Below, piece after piece: positions 53,547 through 60,497 of a DNA stretch of 64,000 nt. The first letter of the stretch is position 1. Every line of letters starts with the position of its first letter. The notes beneath the pieces are model-generated. The model searched no databases and was not told where the DNA came from. It saw nothing but the letters and a program-made list of their open reading frames with translations. The position numbers and the translations under genes were made by a program. The stretch is from JAJAZB01 sp964244295 (lineage in GTDB: Bacteria > Bacteroidota > Bacteroidia > Cytophagales > Spirosomataceae). The stretch lies in contig CAXTIG010000027.1 of NCBI GenBank assembly GCA_964244295.1, positions 27,287-91,286 of the forward strand, given 5' to 3'.

Positions 53547-54731
53547 GTGTCTTTTCACTTTAGCATCTATTCTTCCCCGCTCCTGTTCGGTTTCGTGCAG
53601 GGCTGGCTTTACGCCATCCTGCTCTGGAATCGCGCCCGGCGGGAAGAACGCCTTTCCGATTCCCTGCTCGGTTGGGTGCTGGTGGCGTGTTGCTTTGAAA
53701 TCTGGGAGTACCTGCTGGGCTTCGGCGGGCTGGATTTTCTCTGGCGTGAACTCGATTTTTTTCCGCGAACCCTCGGATTTCTCCTGCCCGCGCTCTGCTT
53801 TTTTTATTTGAAAAGTCAGTTTAACGCCGACTTCCGATTCCGTCCCGCTGACCTCTTGCACGCCGCTCCTTTCCTGCTTTTCAGCGGATACCACCTCTTG
53901 GTTTTTGCGCAGGGAGCCGCGTTTGTCCGCGACTGGCAGCAGCAAGTCCACTACCCGATGGGCATTCCGCACCTCGAGTTTTTGGTGGGCGTTGGCCTGA
54001 CAGTCACTTATTTTGTAAAATCGCTAAGGCTGTACCGCGAGTACCGAACCTGGACGACCACCCAATTTTCCGACCCCGAAGCGATTAGTTTCCACTGGTT
54101 CCGGAATTTCCTGATTGCCTTTTTCCTGAAAGACCTGGTCGGACTGGCCGTCACCATCAGCGATTTTTTCCTCAATCTGGATTACCAGCAGGACTGGTGG
54201 GATGAGTTGTTCGGCGCGGGACTGATTTACTACCTCAGCATCAACGGCTACGGCCAACCGCAACCCACCCGGCGACTGCATTTCATCGCTGAACCGCTCC
54301 ACCTGGAGCCGGTAGAAGAAGTAAGGCCGACGGAATTTCCGCCCGAATTGCGGGCTTTACGGGAAGCCCTGCCGCGATGGATGGAAAGTCAAAAACCTTA
54401 TCTCGACGCAGAGTTGACGCTGGCCGATTTGGCCTGGCAACTTCAAATTGCCCCACCGGTGCTTTCGCAGGTCATCAACGCAGGGTTTGGAAAGAATTTC
54501 AATGATTTTGTGAACGAGTACCGGGTGGAGGAATTCAAACGGGCGGTGCAACGGCCCGCCAATGCCCACCTCAGTCTATTGGGTGTCGCGCTCGATTGCG
54601 GCTTCAATTCCAAAGCCACCTTCAACCGGGCTTTCAAGAAACGGACGGGCATCTCGCCGAAGGAATTTGCCGCCGAACACCCGCCAAACAACCCGAAGAA
54701 AGCGCCAAAACCAAAAAACGCCCCGGCCTGA
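53547..54731 (+). CDS. Membrane-anchored AraC-family regulator
   Basis: A 394-aa protein with GTG start. The N-terminal half has six to seven hydrophobic helices (about 8-230: LLFGFVQGWLYAILLW, VLVACCFEIWEYLLGF, TLGFLLPALCFFYL, FLVGVGLTVTYFV, FLIAFFLKDLVGLAVTI). The C-terminal half (about 275-385) is the AraC HTH pair: LTLADLAWQLQIAPPVLSQVINAGFGKNFNDFVNEYRVEEFKRAV and LDCGFNSKATFNRAFKKRTGISPKEF. This membrane-HTH architecture is common in Cytophagales and suits a regulator that senses through its helices. Targets are unknown; it ends in a strong terminator. Confidence 0.92.
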   Translation: MSFHFSIYSSPLLFGFVQGWLYAILLWNRARREERLSDSLLGWVLVACCFEIWEYLLGFGGLDFLWRELDFFPRTLGFLLPALCFFYLKSQFNADFRFRPADLLHAAPFLLFSGYHLLVFAQGAAFVRDWQQQVHYPMGIPHLEFLVGVGLTVTYFVKSLRLYREYRTWTTTQFSDPEAISFHWFRNFLIAFFLKDLVGLAVTISDFFLNLDYQQDWWDELFGAGLIYYLSINGYGQPQPTRRLHFIAEPLHLEPVEEVRPTEFPPELRALREALPRWMESQKPYLDAELTLADLAWQLQIAPPVLSQVINAGFGKNFNDFVNEYRVEEFKRAVQRPANAHLSLLGVALDCGFNSKATFNRAFKKRTGISPKEFAAEHPPNNPKKAPKPKNAPA

Positions 54732-54748
54732 AGACCGGGGCGTTTTTT
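54713..54748 (+). terminator. Rho-independent terminator after AraC gene
   Basis: AACGCCCCGG and CCGGGGCGTT flank an 8-nt loop, followed by T6. The 5' arm overlaps the stop codon of the AraC gene. Confidence 0.9.
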
Positions 54749-54848
54749 GTTTCGCTTGCGAACGATGACATTTAAACGGCGCAGGGCGGGCGATTGTTTT
54801 GCCGATGAAAAATAGTCTCGTTATTTTTCAGAATAATTCGGCTTTTTT

Positions 54849-55175
54849 ATGCGTCAGCAAGTCATCTACGAATTGGCCGTGCATTCCGGCCTGCAACTCA
54901 ACACCGTCGCCCGGCCGGAGCCGTCGGTGGTATTTCTTTCCAACCTAAAAAAAACAGTGGAAACGATCACGACGGCGCTGGCCTTGCAGGGCTGGGAGCC
55001 GGGCATCAACTACACCGCCGTGTACCGCCGCCTCCGCGACCGCGACCGGGTTACGGCGGAATTTACCGCGCAGGGCATACTGTTTTTCCGGGTCATCATT
55101 ACCAAACGGTGGTTGAATCCGGTACTGCCGGTGTTGCAAATTGATGCGTACCCGCGTGCGCCGAGAAAAGGGTGA
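54849..55175 (+). CDS. Small hypothetical protein
   Basis: A 108-aa unrecognised ORF with codon use like its neighbours. No signal or membrane segment is seen. The middle region (NLKKTVETITTALALQGWEPGINYTAVYRRL) could be helical. It follows the AraC terminator and precedes a family A palindrome on the same strand. Whether it is translated is uncertain. Confidence 0.45.
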   Translation: MRQQVIYELAVHSGLQLNTVARPEPSVVFLSNLKKTVETITTALALQGWEPGINYTAVYRRLRDRDRVTAEFTAQGILFFRVIITKRWLNPVLPVLQIDAYPRAPRKG

Positions 55176-55243
55176 GTCCGCCGTGCATTCCCCGATAAAC
55201 CGAGTAGTCTGTGGGGGATTGGTTTTGGGTTAGAAAAAAACCA

Positions 55244-55329
55244 GGGGTCACCCTGAGCGGAGTCGAAGGGTGTGCGGTGGGCCAACGCTGACCTGCCGCA
55301 CGCCCTTCGACTCCGCTCAGGGTGACCCC
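55244..55329. repeat. Palindromic repeat family A, copy 3
   Basis: GGGGTCACCCTGAGCGGAGT (left arm from 55244) and its complement (right arm to 55329) bracket a GGGCCAACGCTGACCT-type loop with an inner GTGCGG/CCGCAC stem. Arms of about 34 nt pair with one mismatch. It separates the small ORF from the minus-strand dehydrogenase. Confidence 0.93.
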
Positions 55330-55355
55330 CGCGAACGGTATAAAATCAACGTAAA

Positions 55356-56579
55356 TTAATCCGGGTACTCGTGCGGCAGTGGCACACCCACGCGCTCGTT
55401 CCAGGGTAGGCCGTGCTGGTTGAGCAGGGCCATGTAGGGGTCGGGGTCGAGGTTTTCGCAGTTGAATACGCCCGGCTGGAGCCAGGTGCCGTCGCACATC
55501 AGCTTGGCCCCAATCATGGCCGGAACGCCCGTGGTGTAGCTCACGCCCTGGGCCTGTACGTCGCGCCAGGCGTCCTGGTGCTGGCAGTTGTTCCAAACGT
55601 AGTAACTCTGCTCCTCGCCGTCTTTGCCAATGCCCTTGATTTGGCAGCCGATGCTGGTTTCGCCGGTGTAATTCTCGCCCAGGTCGCCGGGTTCGGGCAG
55701 CATGGCTTTCAGAAATTCGAGCGGAATGATGGCCCGTCCTTGAAATTTAACCGGCTGGATGCTCGTCATGCCCACGTTTTGCAGCACTTGCAGGTGGGTG
55801 ATGTACGCCTGACCGAAGGTCATCCAGAAGCGGGCGCGTTTGAGCGTCGGGAAGTTTTTGACCAGCGACTCCAGCTCTTCGTGGTAGAGCACGTAGCTTT
55901 CCTTCGGCCCGATGCCGGGGTATTCGATGGGTTTGTGAATGCTCATCGCCGGGATTTCGACCCATTCACCCCCTTCCCAGTACCGCCCCGGCTGGGTGAT
56001 TTCGCGGATGTTGATTTCGGGGTTGAAGTTGGTGGCGAAGGCCTTGCCGTGGTCGCCCGCGTTGCAGTCGATGATGTCGAGGTAGTGCAACTCGCGGAAA
56101 TGGTGCTTGGCGGCGTAGGCCGTGTACACCTGCGTCACGCCGGGGTCGAAACCACTGCCGAGCAGCGCCATCAGCCCCGCCTGCCGGTAGCGATCCTGGT
56201 AGGCCCACTGCCAGGAATACTCAAATTTAGCCACGTCTTTCGGCTCGTAGTTGGCCGTGTCGAGGTAATGCACGCCGGTTTCGAGGCAGGCGTCCATGAT
56301 GGGCAAGTCCTGGTAGGGCAGCGCCACGTTGATGACCAGGAAGGGTTGGTAGTCCCGAATCAACGCCGATAGCTCGGTCACGTTGTCGGCATCCACGGCG
56401 GCGGTTTTGATTTCCGTCGGCAGGCCGTTGGCTTTGGCGTCGGCGGCGATTTTATCGGCTTTGGATTTGGTGCGCGTAGCGAGCAAAATGTCGGAGAAGG
56501 TGTCGGGATTCATCGCGCATTTTTTCGCCACGACGTTGCCCACGCCCCCCGCCCCGATGATGAGGACTTTCTTTGCCAT
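55356..56579 (-). CDS. Carboxy(nor)spermidine dehydrogenase (saccharopine dehydrogenase family)
   Basis: A 407-aa cytoplasmic Lys9/saccharopine-dehydrogenase-like enzyme. The Rossmann motif VLIIGAGGVGNVVAKKC is at residues 4-20, and the body carries TANYEPKDVAKFEYSWQWAYQDRY and LLGSGFDPGVTQVYTAYA, typical of the CANSDH/CASDH subfamily that condenses aspartate semialdehyde with putrescine or diaminopropane. Its partner decarboxylase NspC is at 13343-14521, so the complete spermidine (or norspermidine) branch is in this window but split over 41 kb. A -7 box (TACTTTTG, minus strand) is at 56613-56620. Confidence 0.9.
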   Translation of the reverse strand: MAKKVLIIGAGGVGNVVAKKCAMNPDTFSDILLATRTKSKADKIAADAKANGLPTEIKTAAVDADNVTELSALIRDYQPFLVINVALPYQDLPIMDACLETGVHYLDTANYEPKDVAKFEYSWQWAYQDRYRQAGLMALLGSGFDPGVTQVYTAYAAKHHFRELHYLDIIDCNAGDHGKAFATNFNPEINIREITQPGRYWEGGEWVEIPAMSIHKPIEYPGIGPKESYVLYHEELESLVKNFPTLKRARFWMTFGQAYITHLQVLQNVGMTSIQPVKFQGRAIIPLEFLKAMLPEPGDLGENYTGETSIGCQIKGIGKDGEEQSYYVWNNCQHQDAWRDVQAQGVSYTTGVPAMIGAKLMCDGTWLQPGVFNCENLDPDPYMALLNQHGLPWNERVGVPLPHEYPD

Positions 56580-56612
56580 GTGAGGTTTTTAGTTGATTGG
56601 AAACTTCGGGGG

Positions 56613-56620
56613 CAAAAGTA
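56613..56620 (-). promoter_or_regulatory. -7 box for carboxyspermidine dehydrogenase gene
   Basis: TACTTTTG on the minus strand is a perfect TAnnTTTG, 34 bp before the ATG at 56579. No matching -33 element was found. Confidence 0.45.
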
Positions 56621-56720
56621 GGCAATGAGTAGCAGGAAGCAGGCAGTTCTTTGAGCCGGTTTGCGATTCAGGCACGCCACGTGTATTTTTACCAAAGCAA
56701 AAAAAATCATACGTGCTGCT

Positions 56721-56960
56721 ATGAAATCGAAACTGACGTTGACGGTTGAAAAATCACTGATTGAGGAAGCGAAACAGTACGCTCAGGAGCGGAGCGTGTC
56801 GCTTTCCGAATTAATCGAATCTCAACTGAAAAAGTTGATGCACACGGCTGCCTCGCCCTCTCTAGCTACCCGCCTGCGCGGAAGTGCCGCCGGGCCTTTG
56901 AGCAACCGAACTGACAAAGAGATTTGGGAGGAGATGATGGAAGACCGGTTGAAACGATGA
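56721..56960 (+). CDS. RHH-type antitoxin (DUF6364-like)
   Basis: A 79-aa protein with a ribbon-helix-helix-like N-terminus: KSKLTLTVEKSLIEEAKQYAQERSVSLSELIESQL, in which LTLTV would be the DNA-contact strand. The tail (DKEIWEEMMEDRLKR) is acidic and helical, as in antitoxins that neutralise PIN toxins. The start was set at the ATG at 56721 because it opens the RHH strand. It overlaps the toxin start by 4 bp (ATGA). The pair is likely autoregulated, and it sits between a housekeeping gene and fbp. Confidence 0.88.
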   Translation: MKSKLTLTVEKSLIEEAKQYAQERSVSLSELIESQLKKLMHTAASPSLATRLRGSAAGPLSNRTDKEIWEEMMEDRLKR

Positions 56961-57391
56961 GAATTTTTCTGGATACGAACGTACTCCTTGACCATGCCCT
57001 CGACCGTCAGGATACGTTTGCCGATGAAGCCAACCTTATTCTCGATTACTGCGAAGGTGGAGTGCTCAAAGGCTTGATTTCCACCGGTTCCTGGTATTCC
57101 CTGACGTATGTTCTTCGTAAGCGATGGGGTAATACCCCAAAACTGACCGAAAAACTGCTGGAGTTCCTGTCACTCCTGGAAGTCGTTTCAACTGATTCGT
57201 TCGTGCTTCGCCAAGCCCTTGCTGTACACCGCCGCGATTTAGAAGACGCCTACCAATACTTCACGGCGCTTCATCACCAAGCCGATTATTTTATCACCGC
57301 TAACCTGAAGGACTTTCGGCCCATCGAAGTCTCGACTCTCCCGGTCGTTTCTCCGTCTGATTTCCTGAAAATCTGGACGTTGAGTCAATAG
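56957..57391 (+). CDS. PIN-domain toxin (VapC-like)
   Basis: A 144-aa PIN-domain ribonuclease, probably cleaving RNA to arrest growth. The N-terminal MRIFLDTNVLLDHAL has the first acidic residue (Asp6), LEDAYQYFTALHHQADYFITANLKDF carries the later acidic positions (Glu94, Asp95), and TANLKDF matches the closing T-N-x-x-D/F motif. It overlaps the antitoxin stop by 4 bp. The cassette looks intact with no frame damage. Confidence 0.9.
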   Translation: MRIFLDTNVLLDHALDRQDTFADEANLILDYCEGGVLKGLISTGSWYSLTYVLRKRWGNTPKLTEKLLEFLSLLEVVSTDSFVLRQALAVHRRDLEDAYQYFTALHHQADYFITANLKDFRPIEVSTLPVVSPSDFLKIWTLSQ

Positions 57392-57461
57392 CATCGCAAC
57401 CTGTCACTGGGTACAGGCAATCCAAAACGAACGTGCCGAGTGGAATCAGGTTGCGTCTGGC

Positions 57462-58454
57462 TCAACACGCCCCCGTCAACTCCTCCACCAACGCCGGCGA
57501 GCCGATGTACAGCGGCACCCGCTGGTGCAGACTTTCGGGCGTGATTTCCAGGATGCGCCGGGTGCCGTCGCAGGCCAATCCCCCCGCCTGTTCGACCAGG
57601 AAGGCCAGCGGGTAGCATTCGTAGAGCAGGCGCAACTTGCCGAGCGGCGCTTTGCGGGTGGGCGGGTAGAGGTACACGCCGCCCTTGAGCAAGTTGCGGT
57701 GGAAATCGCCGACGAGCGAACCGATGTACCGGGCGGCAAACCCCTGGCTACGGTACGCTTCGATTTGTTGCTGAATGGGCGGGGGAAATTCGGCCAGGTT
57801 GCCTTCGTTGCAGGAGTAAATTTTACCCGTCGTGGGCGTGGTGATGCTGGGGTGGGAAAGGAAAAATTCACCCAGCGAGGCTTCGTAGGTAAAGCCGCTC
57901 ACGCCCTGCCCGGTGGTGTACACGAAAATCGTGGAGGAGCCGTACAACACGTAGCCCGCCGCCACCTGCGCCTCGCCACCCTGGAGAAAATCGTCGAGCG
58001 TGACGGGTGTGCCCACGGGCGTGACGCGGCGGTAAATCGAAAAAATGGTCCCGATGGACACGTTCACGTCGATGTTGGAAGAACCGTCGAGCGGGTCCAT
58101 CGCCACGACGTACTTGCCGCCCTCGTTGCCGGTTTCGATGATGTCCTCCACTTCTTCCGACACGATGCCTGCCACTTCGCCGCCGTTTTTGAGCGCCCGC
58201 ACGAAGCGGATGTGCGCCACCACATCGAGTTTTTGCTGGCTTTCGCCCTGTACGTTTTCGGTGCCGAAGCCCCCCGTGATGTCGCCCAATCCGGCGCGGT
58301 TGATTTCGCGGTTAATGATTTTCGCCGCCAGCGCGATGTCGCGCAGCAACTGCGAGAGTTCGCCGGAGGCGATGGGGCTTTGTTCCTGACCGCGCTTGAT
58401 GAAGCGGTCCAGCGTGACCCCGACGGGCAGGGCAATTTTTTCTTCGACACTCAT
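57462..58454 (-). CDS. fbp: Fructose-1,6-bisphosphatase, class I
   Basis: A 330-aa class I FBPase that dephosphorylates fructose-1,6-bisphosphate in gluconeogenesis. The metal-binding motif DPLDGSSNID is at residues 120-129, the GIVSEEVEDII segment at 97-107 supplies metal-binding acids, and the sugar-binding region KLRLLYECYPLAFLVEQAGG is near 272-291. The length is normal for the family. It lies next to pckA on the same strand, giving a gluconeogenic pair; a 13-bp hairpin (58474-58505) separates the two. Confidence 0.96.
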   Translation of the reverse strand: MSVEEKIALPVGVTLDRFIKRGQEQSPIASGELSQLLRDIALAAKIINREINRAGLGDITGGFGTENVQGESQQKLDVVAHIRFVRALKNGGEVAGIVSEEVEDIIETGNEGGKYVVAMDPLDGSSNIDVNVSIGTIFSIYRRVTPVGTPVTLDDFLQGGEAQVAAGYVLYGSSTIFVYTTGQGVSGFTYEASLGEFFLSHPSITTPTTGKIYSCNEGNLAEFPPPIQQQIEAYRSQGFAARYIGSLVGDFHRNLLKGGVYLYPPTRKAPLGKLRLLYECYPLAFLVEQAGGLACDGTRRILEITPESLHQRVPLYIGSPALVEELTGAC

Positions 58455-58473
58455 GGTTGCGGCTGTTTCAAAT

Positions 58474-58505
58474 CCCCACGAGCGTTTTTTTTAACGCTCG
58501 TGGGG
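58474..58505. repeat. Inverted repeat between fbp and pckA
   Basis: CCCCACGAGCGTT and its exact complement AACGCTCGTGGGG flank a T6 loop. The T run is in the loop rather than after the stem, so it is not a normal terminator. It may stabilise a pckA 3' end or regulate fbp. Confidence 0.75.
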
Positions 58506-58611
58506 TTATGTTTTGGCGGAATTGATTCCTGGGTTTGTAAAATAAAGCGAAGCGAATCAGGGATTTACCTATCACCCCGATTCTTTGCCAATCATTCCTC
58601 GCTGGGTGCAA

Positions 58612-60228
58612 TTAGTCCTGCAAGAGCGGCTCCGGCGCGTGGCGCAGCACCGCCGGGCCGACGGCTTGGGCGTAGGGCTGAAAATTTTTCCGAAAGGCCC
58701 AGGCCAGGCGATTCGCCTGCCGGTCGTAGGCAGTTTTGTCGGCCCAGGTGGCGCGGGGATTGAGCAATTCGCTGGGTACGCCGGGGCAATGGGTAGGCAT
58801 CATCAACCCAAACACGGCGTGCGGGCGGAAGGCCACGCTTTGCAGGGCACCTTCCAGCGCCGCCCGGATGAGCGTCCGGGTGTAGGCCAGACTCATCCGC
58901 GAGCCGGTGCCGTACGGCCCGCCCGTCCAGCCGGTATTGACCAGCCACACGCAGGCACCCGATTCACGGAGCTTCTCGCCCAGCATCTCGGCGTAGTGGA
59001 CCGGGTGCAGCGGCAGAAAGGCCGCCCCGAAACAAGCCGAAAACGTGGCCTGCGGCTCGCAAACGCCCATTTCGGTACCCGCCAGTTTGGCCGTGTAGCC
59101 CGACAAAAAGTAGTACATCGCCTGCTCCGGGGTCAGCCGGGCCAGCGGCGGCAACACGCCGAAGGCATCCGCCGTGAGGAAAAAAATGTGGCGCGGGACG
59201 CTCCCCACCGAGGGGGAAATGGCGTTGGGAATGGCATCGAGCGGGTAAGCGCCCCGCGTGTTTTCGGTCCGGCTTTGGTCTGTAAAATCGACGGTGCGGG
59301 TGCCGGGCACGAAGCGGGTATTTTCGAGAATAGCCCCGTCGCGGAGCGCAGCGAAAATTTCCGGCTCGTTTTCCGCGCTCAGGTCGACGACTTTGGCGTA
59401 ACAGCCGCCTTCAAAATTAAAGACGGAGTCGTCGGCCCAGCCGTGTTCGTCGTCGCCGATGAGGCGGCGGGCCGGGTCGGCGGAGAGGGTGGTTTTGCCC
59501 GTTCCCGACAGGCCGAAAAACAAGGCGGTGTCGCCATCCGCTCCCACGTTGGCGGCGCAGTGCATCGGCAACACGCCGTGTTGTACCGGCAGCAGAAAAT
59601 TGAGCACGGTGAACACCGCTTTTTTCATTTCCCCCGCATAGCCCGTGCCGCCGATGAGGATGATTTTTCGGGAAAAATCGACGAGGGTGAAATTGGCCTG
59701 CCGGGTGCCGTCGGTGGCGGGGTCGGCCTCGAATTCGGGGATGCAGAGCAGCGTCCACTCCGGGACAAACGCGGTGAGTTCTGCTTCGTTTGGACGCAAA
59801 AACAAGTGGTTCGCAAACAGATTTTGCCAGGCTTGGGTATTCAGCACCAGCAGGTTGAGACGGTATTCCGACGCGGCTCCGGCCTGGGCGTAGCGGGCGT
59901 ACACGGTTTTAGTTTTCAAAAACCGGCGCATTTTCTGGTGAAGTTGCTCGAACCGTTCCGGGTCGAAGGGCTGGTTGATGTCGCCCCAATGCACCGTCTT
60001 GGCCGTTTTAGGGTCACGCACGATAAATTTGTCTTTCGGCGAACGGCCCGTGAAACGCCCCGTTTCGCAGGCCAGTGCGCCGGTGTCGGTGAGGGTACCT
60101 TCGCCGTTTTGGAGGGTGTGGTGGAGGAGTTCCTCGGGCGAAAGCTGGAAATGCAGTTCACCGCAGGGCGGGATTCCGAGGCTGGCCTCGGCAACGGGGA
60201 GTTCAAACGGGAGGGGTTCGGCGAGCAT
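58612..60228 (-). CDS. pckA: Phosphoenolpyruvate carboxykinase (ATP)
   Basis: A 538-aa ATP-dependent PEPCK, converting oxaloacetate to PEP. The P-loop GLSGTGKTT is at residues 239-247, the second kinase motif LIGDDEHGWADDSVF at 257-271, the oxaloacetate-binding RFTGRSPKDKF at 58-68, and GGTGYAGEMKKA at 193-204. The length is normal for the family. A -7 box (TACCTTTG, minus strand) is at 60281-60288, and a perfect palindrome lies where its -33 region should be. The divergent gene at 60498 encodes a regulator of the XRE/ScfR group, which often controls carbon-metabolism genes. Confidence 0.97.
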   Translation of the reverse strand: MLAEPLPFELPVAEASLGIPPCGELHFQLSPEELLHHTLQNGEGTLTDTGALACETGRFTGRSPKDKFIVRDPKTAKTVHWGDINQPFDPERFEQLHQKMRRFLKTKTVYARYAQAGAASEYRLNLLVLNTQAWQNLFANHLFLRPNEAELTAFVPEWTLLCIPEFEADPATDGTRQANFTLVDFSRKIILIGGTGYAGEMKKAVFTVLNFLLPVQHGVLPMHCAANVGADGDTALFFGLSGTGKTTLSADPARRLIGDDEHGWADDSVFNFEGGCYAKVVDLSAENEPEIFAALRDGAILENTRFVPGTRTVDFTDQSRTENTRGAYPLDAIPNAISPSVGSVPRHIFFLTADAFGVLPPLARLTPEQAMYYFLSGYTAKLAGTEMGVCEPQATFSACFGAAFLPLHPVHYAEMLGEKLRESGACVWLVNTGWTGGPYGTGSRMSLAYTRTLIRAALEGALQSVAFRPHAVFGLMMPTHCPGVPSELLNPRATWADKTAYDRQANRLAWAFRKNFQPYAQAVGPAVLRHAPEPLLQD

Positions 60229-60280
60229 GAGCGGAGGGGTTTGAAAATGAAGTGTAGCCTTTCGGCTACGAACGATACGA

Positions 60281-60288
60281 CAAAGGTA
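60281..60288 (-). promoter_or_regulatory. -7 box for pckA
   Basis: TACCTTTG on the minus strand is a perfect TAnnTTTG, 53 bp upstream of the pckA ATG. Its -33 region would fall at about 60305-60311, inside the palindrome at 60307-60326. Confidence 0.6.
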
Positions 60289-60306
60289 ATCTGCGTAAAA
60301 CCAATT

Positions 60307-60326
60307 TTTAGCGAAATTTCGCTAAA
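60307..60326. promoter_or_regulatory. Candidate operator palindrome between pckA and XRE regulator
   Basis: A perfect 20-bp palindrome with core GCGAAATTTCGC. It covers the presumed -33 region of pckA and ends 11 bp before the -33 TTG of the divergent regulator gene. The regulator is the likely ligand of this site, which would make the loop self-controlled. This is inferred from position and symmetry. Confidence 0.6.
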
Positions 60327-60336
60327 AGTTAAGTTT

Positions 60337-60366
60337 TTGCTGAAGTGGGTTGGATGATTACCTTTG
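60337..60366 (+). promoter_or_regulatory. Bacteroidota-type promoter for XRE regulator
   Basis: TTG at 60337-60339, a 19-nt spacer and a perfect TACCTTTG at 60359-60366. A family A palindrome (60381-60480) fills the rest of the leader before the ATG at 60498. Confidence 0.65.
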
Positions 60367-60380
60367 AATTCCATTTTTAG

Positions 60381-60480
60381 AGTGCGGGCGGTCACCCTGA
60401 GCGGAGTCGAAGGGTGTGCGGCAGGTCAGCGCTGGCCCACCGCACACCCTTCGACTCCGCTCAGGGTGACTGCCCGCACT
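60381..60480. repeat. Palindromic repeat family A, copy 4
   Basis: Arms of 41 nt (60381-60421 and 60440-60480) pair with one mismatch and include an AGTGCGGGC/GCCCGCACT outer flank private to this copy. Its loop is the reverse complement of copy 3's loop. It would form a strong hairpin in the regulator's 5' leader. Confidence 0.93.
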
Positions 60481-60497
60481 CAATTCACCAGTTCCCC

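Noticed and set aside
58474..58505. Strong hairpin as a normal terminator of pckA
   Set aside because: The T run is in the loop and not after the stem on either strand, so standard rho-independent termination is not supported.
58585..60357. Long antisense open frame opposite pckA
   Set aside because: The minus strand encodes a complete PEPCK with all motifs; the plus-strand frame shows no family features and runs into the promoter region.
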